Below, one piece after another: positions 52,954 through 61,672 of a stretch of DNA of 64,000 bases. This DNA is from 21-14-0-10-47-8 sp966211795 (GTDB taxonomy: Bacteria > Bdellovibrionota > Bdellovibrionia > Bdellovibrionales > Bdellovibrionaceae), in the NCBI GenBank assembly GCA_966211795.1, contig CBIHNW010000002.1, forward strand, positions 124,001 through 188,000, given 5' to 3'. The translations under genes were made by a program, and so were the position numbers. How positions within the stretch are numbered: the stretch's first letter is position 1; each line of letters starts with the position of its first letter. The notes beneath the pieces are model-generated. The model saw nothing but the letters and a program-made list of their open reading frames with translations, had not been told where the DNA came from and searched no databases.

Positions 52954-53694
52954 TCACCAATCTTTATCCCGCGGCTGATCTTTGACTTCTTTTTTATTGA
53001 ATTCGGCCCTGATTTTTTGCTCTTGCTGCTTGATCTCACCCAAAATTTTATTCACATCCCCTTGCGTGAGCTCTTCGCTTTTGAATTTGCGCGGCTGGGG
53101 TTTATTTTTGGCGTATTCTTTGGGTTGGTCCTCTTTTTTCTTCTCGTCTTTTTTATCGTCGGGCTTATTGTCTTTGCTCTCTTTGTCCTGATCGCCTTTG
53201 CCTTTGCCGTCTTTGTCCTTCTGATCTTTCTGGTCATCTTTATCGTCTTTGCTGTCACCCTGGCCTTTGCCTTGTTGGTCTTGAGTCAGCAGTTCGATAT
53301 TGATTTTTGTTTCCTGCGAGTTCGGATTGTATTTCAAAGCTTCCTGGTAGTAGGCCAAAGCTTCATCCGTCTTCTTTGCTTTCTGGGCAAGTTCACCCAG
53401 ATTGAAATTGGCGGCAAATTTCGTGAAACCATCCTGCGCCAGTTTCAGTGCCGTCGAATAAGAGGCTTGCGCCTTGTCGACCTGACCCTGCGCTTCGAAG
53501 CTGAGACCCAAGTTGTAATGCAAGCGGGCTTCGAGCGGCGTATCGGCAAGGCCGGTCAGAAATTTCTCTTGTGCCGCCCCCATGTTTCCACCCTTGAGTT
53601 CGCTGATGCCCTGATCATTTTTAAGGACCGCCGAAGGTGTTGGCTCAGCCTGGGCCGTGGCGGTTAAGAATAAAAGAGCCAAAAAGATTTTCAT
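52954..53694 (-). CDS. BatC/BatE-like periplasmic TPR protein with charged tail
   Basis: 246 aa. Signal peptide MKIFLALLFLTATAQA, three TPR units (about 30-135, LHYNLGLSFEAQGQVDKAQASYSTAL, FNLGELAQKAKKTDEALAYYQEALKYNP), then a very charged Lys/Asp/Gly/Gln tail (about 140-215, for example DDKDDQKDQKDKDGKGKG) and a final helix. The tail is low-complexity and likely unstructured. TPR proteins in Bat operons are thought to bind the VWA proteins. Start overlaps batB end by four bases (ATGA). Confidence 0.88.
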   Translation of the reverse strand: MKIFLALLFLTATAQAEPTPSAVLKNDQGISELKGGNMGAAQEKFLTGLADTPLEARLHYNLGLSFEAQGQVDKAQASYSTALKLAQDGFTKFAANFNLGELAQKAKKTDEALAYYQEALKYNPNSQETKINIELLTQDQQGKGQGDSKDDKDDQKDQKDKDGKGKGDQDKESKDNKPDDKKDEKKKEDQPKEYAKNKPQPRKFKSEELTQGDVNKILGEIKQQEQKIRAEFNKKEVKDQPRDKDW

Positions 53695-54764
53695 CCCCGC
53701 TCCCTTTCCGGAATTTCAAATCGCCCCTTCCACAGACGAGAAGCGGCCCGACGATCTCCCAAAAACATTTCGATCAACGCGATGACAATGCCGAGCAAAA
53801 TGAAAATTTGGAACCGCTCATCATATTGGGTCGCGATTTCGGATTGGAACTGGGTCTTCTCGAGCTTTCCAATATCATCGACAATTTTCTGCAAGTGCGC
53901 TCCGCCAAAAGAGGCATGATATGAAGAACCTTTGCCGGCTTCAGCTAAGGCGCGCAGCTCGTCTCCTTTGACCGTGGTCAAAATTGTTTGCCCCTTGTTG
54001 TCCTTCTTGTAGCCCTGCATGTAGCCCATGCCATCGCGAACCGGAATCGGCGCGCCTTTTTCGGTTCCGTAGATCAGCGAAAAGATATGCACGCCATCTT
54101 TCACCAATTTCTGCGCCTCTTCCAGCGCACCGGGCTCCTGGTCTTCACCATCGGACGCCAACAAAATCACGCGCGTCACCCGGGTGGTATCATCCGCTTC
54201 GACGCCGCCACGCTTAAATCCGGCTGCGGCTTCTTCAAGGGCCGTCTTAAATTCGGTTCCCTGAGTCGACACCGAAGATGGCGACAACGAATCCAAATAC
54301 ATGCGCAAGCTTGATGGATCGGTGGTCAGCGGTGACAACAAAGTTGCACTGCCCGCGAAGGCGACGATTCCGATTTTATTTCCAGGCATCATTTCGATCA
54401 ACTTACCCAGCTCGGTTTTAGCCTGCTCGAGACGATTGGGCCTGACATCTTCGGCCATCATCGATTCCGAAACATCGACAACAAACATCAGCTCGACCCC
54501 TTCGGATTTCACTTCTTGCTTACTTTCACCCATCTGCGGACGCGCCATCGCGATCACCATCAGCAGCAGCACAATACATTGCAACCCGAGCTTCAAACGA
54601 CGGCGTGAGCGCGAAACGCTGGAAGTGAGAAAAGGAGCCGTGCGGGCGCCCAGCATTTTTTGCAGTTTCTTCTGCGAGCGCCGGGCAAAGATCACGGCCA
54701 AGACGATTAAAATCGGAATGAGCCACAGGTAAAAAAAGTTTTGCGGACTTTCAAAGCGAAACAT
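53691..54764 (-). CDS. batB: BatB, von Willebrand A-domain membrane protein
   Basis: 357 aa. N-terminal membrane helices (about 10-27 and 58-75, ending IAMARPQMG), a VWA domain (about 88-290) with a complete MIDAS: DVSES (90-94), T in STQGTEFK, and D in LLASDGEDQEPG. A C-terminal helix (FQIFILLGIVIALIEMFLG) returns to the membrane. It pairs with BatA in the inner membrane; partner proteins are not known. It begins right after batA. Confidence 0.92.
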   Translation of the reverse strand: MFRFESPQNFFYLWLIPILIVLAVIFARRSQKKLQKMLGARTAPFLTSSVSRSRRRLKLGLQCIVLLLMVIAMARPQMGESKQEVKSEGVELMFVVDVSESMMAEDVRPNRLEQAKTELGKLIEMMPGNKIGIVAFAGSATLLSPLTTDPSSLRMYLDSLSPSSVSTQGTEFKTALEEAAAGFKRGGVEADDTTRVTRVILLASDGEDQEPGALEEAQKLVKDGVHIFSLIYGTEKGAPIPVRDGMGYMQGYKKDNKGQTILTTVKGDELRALAEAGKGSSYHASFGGAHLQKIVDDIGKLEKTQFQSEIATQYDERFQIFILLGIVIALIEMFLGDRRAASRLWKGRFEIPERERG

Positions 54765-55775
54765 TTATGGAAGCCTCCGTAACCACGTGTGGCTCAAAAG
54801 GATTCCGAGAAGGTAGCAGATGACCGCGGGCCACAGATAATTCAGAAAAAGCTCACTGTAGCGGGTGTACTTGTTCACGTCGATTTTGGTTTTTTCCAAT
54901 TGATCAATCTCGTTGAAGATTCCGGTCAGCGAGTCCTCGCGACTGGCGCGGAAATATTTGCCGCCCGTGTCTCTTGCCATTCGGGTCAAAAGCTCGTCGT
55001 TAATGGTGGATTCAAACGGCTGGTAGGTCTTCACTTTGTTGCCGAAGACATCTTTTTGATAGATCGGAATTTTGGTGGGGCCATCACGTCCGATGCCGAT
55101 CGAGTAAATTTTAAGCCCGTAACCTTTGGCGATTTCCAAAGCCGTATCCGGATCGATCGTTCCGGAATTGTTCTCGCCGTCCGTCATGAAAATGATCACG
55201 CGATTTTTTGCCGTCGATTCCTTCAGCTTTCCGGCCGCATTGGCTAAGGCCACTCCGATCGCGGTTCCATCTTTGATCCGGGCCTGTTGGGCCGTCGTGA
55301 CTTCGCTGATCCGGTCCAGGATCAGCGGGTAATCCAGGGTCAGCGGCACCAGAGTGAACGATTCGCCGGCGAAGATCAGAACCCCGATGCGATCGCTGGT
55401 GCGTTTATTCACAAAGTTTTTCAACGTGTCTTTCGCCGCTTCCATGCGGTTGAAAGGTTTCATGTCTTCAACCAGCATGGAATCCGAAATATCGAGCGCG
55501 ATCATGATATCGATGCCTTCGACATTCTTTCGCATCAAGGTGTCGGATTTTTGCGGTCTCGCCAAGGCAACGATCGCCAACGCAAGTCCCAAAACTTTCA
55601 GCGCTTGCGGGAGAAACATCAAACGCGTGCGCAGTGTGGGTGTCACGCTCGCCAGAATGGAGACTTGCGAGTACAAAAGGCTTGCCTGCTTTTTCCGTCG
55701 GGCCATGAACATCCAGATGACGACCGCGGCCAAGGGAATAAAGAGCCAAAAAGCGTGCGGGGATTGGAAACTCAT
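54765..55775 (-). CDS. batA: BatA, von Willebrand A-domain membrane protein
   Basis: 336 aa. Two N-terminal helices (residues 10-26 and 55-72), a VWA domain with MIDAS ALDISDSM (D-x-S-x-S near residue 95), T in IKDGTAIGVAL and D in IIFMTDGENNSG, and a C-terminal helix (LFLNYLWPAVICYLLGILL). It has the same build as BatB and arose by duplication of the same family. The start overlaps the upstream gene by four bases. Confidence 0.92.
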   Translation of the reverse strand: MSFQSPHAFWLFIPLAAVVIWMFMARRKKQASLLYSQVSILASVTPTLRTRLMFLPQALKVLGLALAIVALARPQKSDTLMRKNVEGIDIMIALDISDSMLVEDMKPFNRMEAAKDTLKNFVNKRTSDRIGVLIFAGESFTLVPLTLDYPLILDRISEVTTAQQARIKDGTAIGVALANAAGKLKESTAKNRVIIFMTDGENNSGTIDPDTALEIAKGYGLKIYSIGIGRDGPTKIPIYQKDVFGNKVKTYQPFESTINDELLTRMARDTGGKYFRASREDSLTGIFNEIDQLEKTKIDVNKYTRYSELFLNYLWPAVICYLLGILLSHTWLRRLP

Positions 55776-56662
55776 TTATTCCCCCGCGCTTTTTGCCATG
55801 TGTGAATTCGGTCCACCTGTTTGCGCAAGAGCTCGAACAATTGCTGGCAATCCTTGCTGTTCATCGTTTTTCCGGCCTTGATGGCGCGCGAAAGCTCGGC
55901 CAATGCCTGACGAAGTTCGTTGCGAAACTCTTGGTAGAATTCAGGATGGTTCTTCTTAAGATCCGCCAGGATGCGGCGCTCGCTCCAAGCCAAAGTAGGC
56001 ACCTGGAATAAACGCGCGAGATAAATTTTAAAGGCTTCATTGAGTTCGGACACGAAACGCACGCTGTCTTCGCCTGTCAATTCTCCGCCCGAGAAAAACG
56101 CGTAACCGCGCTGCATTTTGCGAGCGGTTTGGTAGAACTGAAACAAGGGATCCTGGGCGTATTCGGTGAGACGCATTTCGTTCAGCAATTTTCGCTTTTG
56201 TCTGCGAATCCGCCAGCGGTACAAAATCACGAGCGCAATGGTGAGGATGACAAAAAGAAATCCGAGAACATACCAAATCGGCAGACGAAGACCCAATGGT
56301 CCCATCGGACCAATTGGCTCTTTCACCGGCTGCTGCGGATTCATCACCGAAGCCACGGCGAAACTGAGATCACCCAGGACCACCGAGTGATCGCCTTCCA
56401 CCAGCTGCAAGGCTTTCAGTTTGTGCTCACCCGTTTTATAGCTGGTGACCAAAAGCTTGGCCTGCGTGGGCGAGAGAAATTCTATTTTCAGAAGTTTGAG
56501 TTTGTACTGATTCTCCTTGTCCAATCGCAGTTCGACCGCGTCGGCTTTCATCTGCGGCCAAGGCCCTTCGCAATTCAGCGCGAAGACCTGACCGACGGTC
56601 AATCCCGCAGCCCCATCGCCCGCTTCTTTCGGAATGTCTACTTGGCACTGAATGTCGGCCAT
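55772..56662 (-). CDS. Bat-operon membrane protein (DUF4381-like)
   Basis: 296 aa. There is no signal peptide; a beta-rich N-terminal part (residues 1-110) precedes one membrane helix (about 130-152, LPIWYVLGFLFVILTIALVILY). A basic helical C-terminal cytoplasmic part follows (YQTARKMQRGYAF, LNEAFKIYLARLFQVPTLAWSERRILADL). The N-terminal part should be outside if the helix is a signal anchor. The position between DUF58 and batA is the usual place for a DUF4381 protein. It may link the ATPase side to the periplasmic Bat proteins. Confidence 0.75.
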   Translation of the reverse strand: MADIQCQVDIPKEAGDGAAGLTVGQVFALNCEGPWPQMKADAVELRLDKENQYKLKLLKIEFLSPTQAKLLVTSYKTGEHKLKALQLVEGDHSVVLGDLSFAVASVMNPQQPVKEPIGPMGPLGLRLPIWYVLGFLFVILTIALVILYRWRIRRQKRKLLNEMRLTEYAQDPLFQFYQTARKMQRGYAFFSGGELTGEDSVRFVSELNEAFKIYLARLFQVPTLAWSERRILADLKKNHPEFYQEFRNELRQALAELSRAIKAGKTMNSKDCQQLFELLRKQVDRIHTWQKARGNK

Positions 56663-56682
56663 TCGCTCTCCTGAAAAACCAT

Positions 56683-57558
56683 CTACCTGCGTTTGCGAGT
56701 CTTAAAAAATTGAATCAAGGGATCAATGTAATTGCCGGTCGTGTTCAAGTCCACCCGCGAGACTTGGGATTGCTTCAGCAAGCGGTCACGTTTGTCCTTT
56801 CGCAGGGCCAACTGTCGTTGAAAATCGGCGCGAAAGGCAGCCGAGCCCGTATCGACGGTCAAAAGCTCGCCCGTCTCGGCATCTTGCAATTCGATCACGC
56901 CCAAATCCGGCAGCTGAGTTTCCGCCCCGTCTTGCATCACCAGGGCGGTCACATCATGTTTCCGCCCTAACAATCTCAAACTTTGATCGAAGTTTTCATC
57001 CATGAAATCACTGATGACAAAAATAGCGCCGCGCTTTTTCAGCACGGCTTGAAGATGGTCCAAACCAGCACTCAGTTTGGTGCGGCGACTTTTCGGCTTC
57101 ACGTAAAAAAGATCGCGCAACATGCGGTGAACGTGGCCGCGCCCTTTTCCGGGGGGAACGAAATGTTCGACCTGATCGGAAAAAAGAAGCAGGCCAACCT
57201 GGTCTTTGTTTTTGATGGCGCTAAAGGCGATCAAAGCCGCGACGTGAGTCATCGCTTCGCCCTTGAAATATTCGCCCGTGCCAAAATCGGTCGAGCCGCT
57301 GATGTCGACCGCCAGGATCACGGTGAGCTCGCGCTCTTCATCGAATTTTTTAATGTACGGTTTCCCTGTGCGTGCGGTGAGGGCCCAGGAAATGGTGCGC
57401 ACGTCGTCGCCGGGAACGTACTCGCGAAAGTCCGAGAAGGTCATGCCCTGGCCCTTGAACATCGTGTGATATTCGCCGGCGAATTGGTTGTTCACCAATT
57501 TTCGAGTGTTGATCTCGAGCAATTTGACCTTCTTCAGAATCTCTGGAGGAAGCGACAT
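56683..57558 (-). CDS. DUF58 (VWA-like) protein
   Basis: 291 aa. The family opening GEYHTMFKGQGMTFSDFREYVPGDDVRTISWALTARTGKPYIKKFDEERE is complete (residues 28-78). A VWA-like core with VDISGSTDFG (D-x-S-x-S, near residue 88) and VISDFMDE follows. It is cytosolic and a partner of the MoxR ATPase. It lies one base after moxR and 20 bases before the DUF4381-like gene. Confidence 0.92.
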   Translation of the reverse strand: MSLPPEILKKVKLLEINTRKLVNNQFAGEYHTMFKGQGMTFSDFREYVPGDDVRTISWALTARTGKPYIKKFDEERELTVILAVDISGSTDFGTGEYFKGEAMTHVAALIAFSAIKNKDQVGLLLFSDQVEHFVPPGKGRGHVHRMLRDLFYVKPKSRRTKLSAGLDHLQAVLKKRGAIFVISDFMDENFDQSLRLLGRKHDVTALVMQDGAETQLPDLGVIELQDAETGELLTVDTGSAAFRADFQRQLALRKDKRDRLLKQSQVSRVDLNTTGNYIDPLIQFFKTRKRR

Positions 57559-58560
57559 CTACGGAACCTCGATCGATCCCAAAATCTCTTTGATGATTTC
57601 GTCAGATTTGATGTTTTCCGCTTCCGCTTCGTAGGTCAAAATCAGACGGTGGCGCAAAACATTGTAAGCGATGGCCTTGATGTCTTCGGCCGTGACGTAG
57701 CCGCGACCCCGCAGGAAAGCGTGCGCCTTCGCCGATCGGATCAAGCTGATGCTGGCGCGGGGCGAGCCGCCCACCGAAAGAAGATTGGCGATCGAAGACA
57801 AGCCGTGCTCGGCCGGATGGCGAGACGCCATGACGATTTCGACGATGTAATTTTTCACTTTGTTATCGACGTAGATTTGGTCGATGCGCTCCGAGGCGCG
57901 CAGCAAATCTTCTTTCGTGATCACCGGCATGATCTGCGGCTTTTCATTTCGTCCCATGCGATTGACGATCTCAAGCTCTTCCGCTTTGGTCGGATAGCCG
58001 ACATTGATTTTAAACATGAAGCGATCCATCTGCGCTTCCGGCAAAGGATAAGTTCCCTCTTGCTCGAGCGGATTTTGCGTCGCCAAAACCAGGAATGGAT
58101 TTTCCAGCTTGTAGGAGACCTCGCCGATGGTGACTTGCTTTTCGGCCATGGCCTCGAGCAATGCCGATTGCACTTTCGCCGGCGCACGATTGATCTCGTC
58201 GGCGAGCACGATGTTGGTGAAGATCGGTCCTTTGCGCGGAACGAACTCGCCCGATTTGGGATTGAAGATCATCGTCCCGATCAAGTCGGTCGGCAGAAGA
58301 TCCGGCGTGAATTGCACGCGCTGAAAATCCAGCGAGATCGATTGCGAAACGGACGAGATCGTCAGCGTTTTCGCTAAGCCCGGCACCCCTTCCAGCAGCA
58401 CGTGACCACCGGTGAGAAGGCCCATCAAAATTCCTTCGACCATTTCTTTCTGGCCGACGACAACTTTGCTGACTTCGGTGAGCATGCGCTCGACGAATTG
58501 GCTTTCCTGTTTGATGGCGGCATTGAGCGCCATAATATCGATCTGTTTGTCCGCATCCAT
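57559..58560 (-). CDS. moxR: MoxR-family AAA+ ATPase
   Basis: 333 aa. Walker A GVPGLAKT (near residue 63), Walker B VLADEINRAPAKVQSALLEAM, sensor 1 ATQNPLEQEGTYPLPEAQ and the sensor 2/lid helices are all present. MoxR ATPases act as chaperones that activate VWA proteins. First gene of the operon moxR-DUF58-DUF4381-batA-batB-batC-batD. AGGTCCC precedes the ATG weakly; the promoter must lie in the 132 bases before it. Confidence 0.95.
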   Translation of the reverse strand: MDADKQIDIMALNAAIKQESQFVERMLTEVSKVVVGQKEMVEGILMGLLTGGHVLLEGVPGLAKTLTISSVSQSISLDFQRVQFTPDLLPTDLIGTMIFNPKSGEFVPRKGPIFTNIVLADEINRAPAKVQSALLEAMAEKQVTIGEVSYKLENPFLVLATQNPLEQEGTYPLPEAQMDRFMFKINVGYPTKAEELEIVNRMGRNEKPQIMPVITKEDLLRASERIDQIYVDNKVKNYIVEIVMASRHPAEHGLSSIANLLSVGGSPRASISLIRSAKAHAFLRGRGYVTAEDIKAIAYNVLRHRLILTYEAEAENIKSDEIIKEILGSIEVP

Positions 58561-58692
58561 GGGACCTCCATTTGAGAATTCTGAATCATGAGAACTCGGT
58601 GATTTTCCTCTACATTTTCAACGCGCTCACTCTCTAATGCAAAGCAAAATCAAAGGTTGCATTCAAGCCCCCACTTTGATGAAGTCTTAGCC

Positions 58693-59580
58693 ATGCGAAA
58701 TCCGACCAAAGTCTCGTCTTCCGATTTTTCAATCTTCCCCTTTTCTCTGTCGCGGGTTTCGTTAAGGGTCTGGATTTTCCTGAGCCTTCTTGCATTTCTG
58801 CATTTAATTGTCGGCTACCATTTCGGCGCACGCTTAGGACTGTGGATCGGCTTCTTTGCCGCTTCGGCGTTGATATTATTGGTTTATTTTTTTGCTGAGC
58901 CTCCGTTGCTCCAAAAATTCAATGCCCGCAAACTATCGGGTCAGGATCCGTGGAACCTGCAAAGCATCGCGGCCAAATACTCGCGCTTAGCCGGGGTTCC
59001 GGTCCCTGATTTTTATTTGATGGAAAGCGAAACGGCCGTGGCGTTTTCGATGGGTCCATCTTGGCGTCGGGCCAACATCTGCATTTCGACAGCGCTGCTT
59101 GATAAACTTTCGAGTCAGGAAATCGAAGCTGTGGTGGCGCATCAGGTTTGCCATGTGCGCCGACTGGAAACCTTTTCGTTTTCGGTTAGCAGCGCCTTGG
59201 CCCATTCTTTGGTCGGGCTCGCCACGGTGATGGATTGGGGATGGCCCGGCAACTGGGGTCGTTTTGGTATGAGACAAAAACCCTTTTTAACCGCATTAAC
59301 CCCCCTGGCCGGCTTGATCATTCGGATTGCCATTTCGGACCGAAACTATTTTGAAAACGATGACTTAGCCGCTTCGTTGATCGCTGATCGCAACGTGCTG
59401 GCCAGTGCATTATGGAAGCTGGAAAGCTATTGTCAGACCCGGCCCCTTGACATCCCGCCTTGCACGAACCACTTATTTATTGTGAATCCCGAAGGACTGC
59501 GGGAATCGAATTGGTTTTTCGTTACTCATCCGAAAATGGAAAGTCGCTTGAAACGATTGGCGGGCACCTACCCGCTCTAA
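58693..59580 (+). CDS. M48-like membrane protein with altered HExxH motif (HQVCH)
   Basis: 295 aa from ATG 58693 (a TTG at 58657 is also in frame). It has the HtpX/M48 layout: two N-terminal helices (SLLAFLHLIVGYHFGARLGLWIGFFAASALILLVYFF), SIAAKYSRLAGVPVPDFYLMESETAVAFSMG, then the zinc motif position VVAHQVCHVRR, and the third ligand region YFENDDLAA. The catalytic Glu of HExxH is Gln (codon CAG at 59143-59145). Both His ligands and the later Glu remain. It may bind zinc but should be weak or inactive as a peptidase. It is divergent from the moxR operon. Confidence 0.82.
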   Translation: MRNPTKVSSSDFSIFPFSLSRVSLRVWIFLSLLAFLHLIVGYHFGARLGLWIGFFAASALILLVYFFAEPPLLQKFNARKLSGQDPWNLQSIAAKYSRLAGVPVPDFYLMESETAVAFSMGPSWRRANICISTALLDKLSSQEIEAVVAHQVCHVRRLETFSFSVSSALAHSLVGLATVMDWGWPGNWGRFGMRQKPFLTALTPLAGLIIRIAISDRNYFENDDLAASLIADRNVLASALWKLESYCQTRPLDIPPCTNHLFIVNPEGLRESNWFFVTHPKMESRLKRLAGTYPL

Positions 59581-59586
59581 TTTATT

Positions 59587-59614
59587 TATAATATCGCCAG
59601 CACCATTGGTGCTG
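59587..59614 (+). promoter_or_regulatory. TATAAT -10 box and hairpin before the DUF1844 gene
   Basis: TATAAT lies at 59587-59592. The next 17 bases downstream include a perfect 7-bp hairpin (CAGCACC ATT GGTGCTG, 59598-59614) that would form at the very 5' end of the transcript, followed by AGGGAG and the ATG at 59629. No good -35 box was found. Confidence 0.4.
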
Positions 59615-59628
59615 ACAGGGAGTTTTGC

Positions 59629-59877
59629 ATGCAGAAGTTGGAAGCCTCTTTTTCAGTTTTGACCATGTCTATTGCCTCGAGTGCCGCCATGGCCTTGGGA
59701 TTGGCCCCGGATCCCCACACCAACGAAACTCATAAAGATAAAGACATGGCCAAGTTCAACATCGATTTGCTGGTGATGTTGAAAGATAAAACCAAAGGCA
59801 ATCTCAGCGGTGACGAATCCAAATTCATCGATTCGGTCATTTCCGATTTGCAGATCAAATTTGTTCAGGACAAATAG
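59629..59877 (+). CDS. DUF1844 protein
   Basis: 82 aa. The family pattern is present: FSVLTMSIASSAAMALGLAPDP, NIDLLVMLKDKTKGNLSGDE and a C-terminal helix. These small helical proteins have no known function. It is followed 27 bases later by degP, so the two are probably co-transcribed. AGGGAG lies upstream of the ATG. Confidence 0.85.
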   Translation: MQKLEASFSVLTMSIASSAAMALGLAPDPHTNETHKDKDMAKFNIDLLVMLKDKTKGNLSGDESKFIDSVISDLQIKFVQDK

Positions 59878-59904
59878 TTCCAATCATATCCAGGAGAAAT
59901 GAAT

Positions 59905-61371
59905 ATGAAAAAATCAAATCTCGCAGTCACTGTCGCCCCGGCCCTTCTCTCCCTGTCATTGGCGATTGCGCCCGCAAGCTTTTTCGCCCTGCCGGCCTTG
60001 GCGCAGAAAAGCATCGCTCCGCAATTGAAATTCGGTGATCCCTTGCCCGCCAACGCCTTCGTTGAATTGGCGAAGATGATCAATCCCGCCGTCGTGAACA
60101 TCTCCACCAGCACGATGCCGAAAGTGCCGGGCGGCCGTGGTGGCATGCGCGGTCAGCAGGATCCTTTCTTAGATATGCTTCAGCAGTTCTACGGCTTTCG
60201 CATGGGCCCCCAAGCCCAGAATATGAAGCCGATGCAAGCCTTGGGAACCGGCTTCGTGATTCGCGATGACGGTTTGATCGTCACCAACAATCACGTGATC
60301 GCAGGTGCGGACAAAATCCAGGTGCAGCTTTCCGAAAACGATAAGTTGTACGACGCGAAACTGATCGGTTCAGATGAGCGCACCGACATTGCCTTGATCA
60401 AAATCACAACGAAAGAAAAACTTCCGACCGTGCAGCTTGGAAACTCGAAAGAGCTTGAAGTTGGCGAGTGGGTCGCCGCCTTCGGAAATCCGCTGGGCCA
60501 GGGTCACACCATGACCAAAGGAATCATCTCGGCCAAGGGTCGCTCTCTGGGTGAGATCAATAAATTCCCGCTGATTCAGACAGATACACCGATCAATCCC
60601 GGAAACTCGGGAGGACCACTAGTGAACATGCGTGGCCAGGTGATCGGCGTGAACAACGCGATCGCGGCGTCGGCACAGGGTATTGGCTTTGCCATTCCCA
60701 TCGATGACGTGAAAGCAATTTTGCCGGTGCTGGAAAAAGATGGCCAGATCAAACGCGGTTACCTGGGCATGGGCCTGGATGATCTCAATCCACAGGCTGC
60801 GCAATACCTAGGCCTGAAGGATGACAAAGGGGCCTTGGTCGCCGGAGTGGATCCGAAGGGCGGAGCCGCCAAAGCCGGCATTCAACCTTATGATGTCATC
60901 ACCGAATTCAACGGCAAGAAGATCGAGAACACTCGGGATTTGATGGATGCGGTCGGCGATGGTCCCATCGGATCAAAAGCAAAAGTGAAATTGATCCGTG
61001 AAGGCAAAGCCAAGAACATGGAAGTCACGATCGGCGAGCGACCTTCTCCGAATGTCGTTAAAAAAACAGTCGAGAAAAAAGAGTACATCGGCCAGCAAGC
61101 TCCACAGGACATGGGCTTTTCAATTGCTGACATGACCGACGATCTGAAGAAAGAATTCAACGTCAACACCGAGGTCACCAAGCATCCGCTGGTGGTTTCG
61201 GTTGAACCGAACAGCAAAGCCGACGAAGTCGGCCTGATGCCCGGAGACGTGATTCTGGAAGTGAACCGTAAAGCCGTGACGTCCACTAAAGATGCCATGA
61301 ACCATTTCAAACAAGGCACCAACACCCTGCGCGTCTCCCGCGGCGGCGCCACCGCCATCATCATGTTCTGA
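59905..61371 (+). CDS. degP: DegP/HtrA periplasmic protease-chaperone
   Basis: 488 aa from ATG 59905; AGGAG at 59892-59896 fits this start better than the ATG at 59899. Signal peptide to about residue 33 (ALPALAQ). Trypsin-like domain with H in IVTNNHVIAGAD, D in ERTDIALIKI and S in NPGNSGGPLVN, then two PDZ domains (GYLGMGLDDLNPQAAQYL and VVSVEPNSKADEVGLMPGDVILEVN). It degrades misfolded envelope proteins. The stop codon is also the first base pairs of a large inverted-repeat element. Confidence 0.95.
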   Translation: MKKSNLAVTVAPALLSLSLAIAPASFFALPALAQKSIAPQLKFGDPLPANAFVELAKMINPAVVNISTSTMPKVPGGRGGMRGQQDPFLDMLQQFYGFRMGPQAQNMKPMQALGTGFVIRDDGLIVTNNHVIAGADKIQVQLSENDKLYDAKLIGSDERTDIALIKITTKEKLPTVQLGNSKELEVGEWVAAFGNPLGQGHTMTKGIISAKGRSLGEINKFPLIQTDTPINPGNSGGPLVNMRGQVIGVNNAIAASAQGIGFAIPIDDVKAILPVLEKDGQIKRGYLGMGLDDLNPQAAQYLGLKDDKGALVAGVDPKGGAAKAGIQPYDVITEFNGKKIENTRDLMDAVGDGPIGSKAKVKLIREGKAKNMEVTIGERPSPNVVKKTVEKKEYIGQQAPQDMGFSIADMTDDLKKEFNVNTEVTKHPLVVSVEPNSKADEVGLMPGDVILEVNRKAVTSTKDAMNHFKQGTNTLRVSRGGATAIIMF

Positions 61372-61513
61372 CGGTGCCTCTCCCTTTTCTGTAGCAATAG
61401 CGCGTTAGAGCCGGATCGATGATCCGGCTTTTGCTTTTTTGTGGACTGGATTCGGAGCCTGGGTCTGTCGTTTTTAGACGCGGCATTGCTACAGAAAAGG
61501 GAGAGGCACCGTC
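61370..61513. repeat. 144-bp element with perfect 29-bp terminal inverted repeats
   Basis: Arms 61370-61398 and 61485-61513 are exact reverse complements over 29 bases (outer ends GACGGTGCC / GGCACCGTC). The left arm begins with the last two bases of the degP stop codon. The 86-base interior contains a terminator hairpin. No obvious target-site duplication borders it. As RNA it would fold into one very long hairpin. It could be a MITE-like element, or a bidirectional transcription-end structure. It fills the first half of the 301-base gap before spoVG; the rest (61514-61672) shows no clear feature except the spoVG ribosome site. Confidence 0.8.
61409..61440 (+). terminator. Rho-independent terminator inside the inverted-repeat element
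   Basis: A 9-bp perfect stem (AGCCGGATC 61409-61417 with GATCCGGCT 61421-61429) and a 3-base loop is followed by TTTGCTTTTTT. It is oriented to end degP transcription. Confidence 0.8.
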
Positions 61514-61672
61514 TCGAATTGGGATTCAAGTGTTGGACTAAGGTATTGGAATTATTTGAGAAGCTCGTTTTAGGTCGAGGCTCACTTCAAGCTTTGCTTT
61601 AGTTCCTGGACCAAAGGCCGATACAATAAAAGCAGCACTGATAACACCAAGATTGGCGTCTGGGAGCTCGAT

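Noticed and set aside
52939..53667. Plus-strand 242-aa ORF rich in Phe, Leu and Val, like a membrane protein
   Set aside because: It is the antisense reading of the Lys/Asp codons of the TPR protein tail, which creates false hydrophobic runs.
56983..58377. Long plus-strand ORF (464 aa) opposite DUF58 and moxR
   Set aside because: Antisense shadow of two certain genes; its sequence is compositionally odd (many Phe, Arg, Asp) and matches no family.
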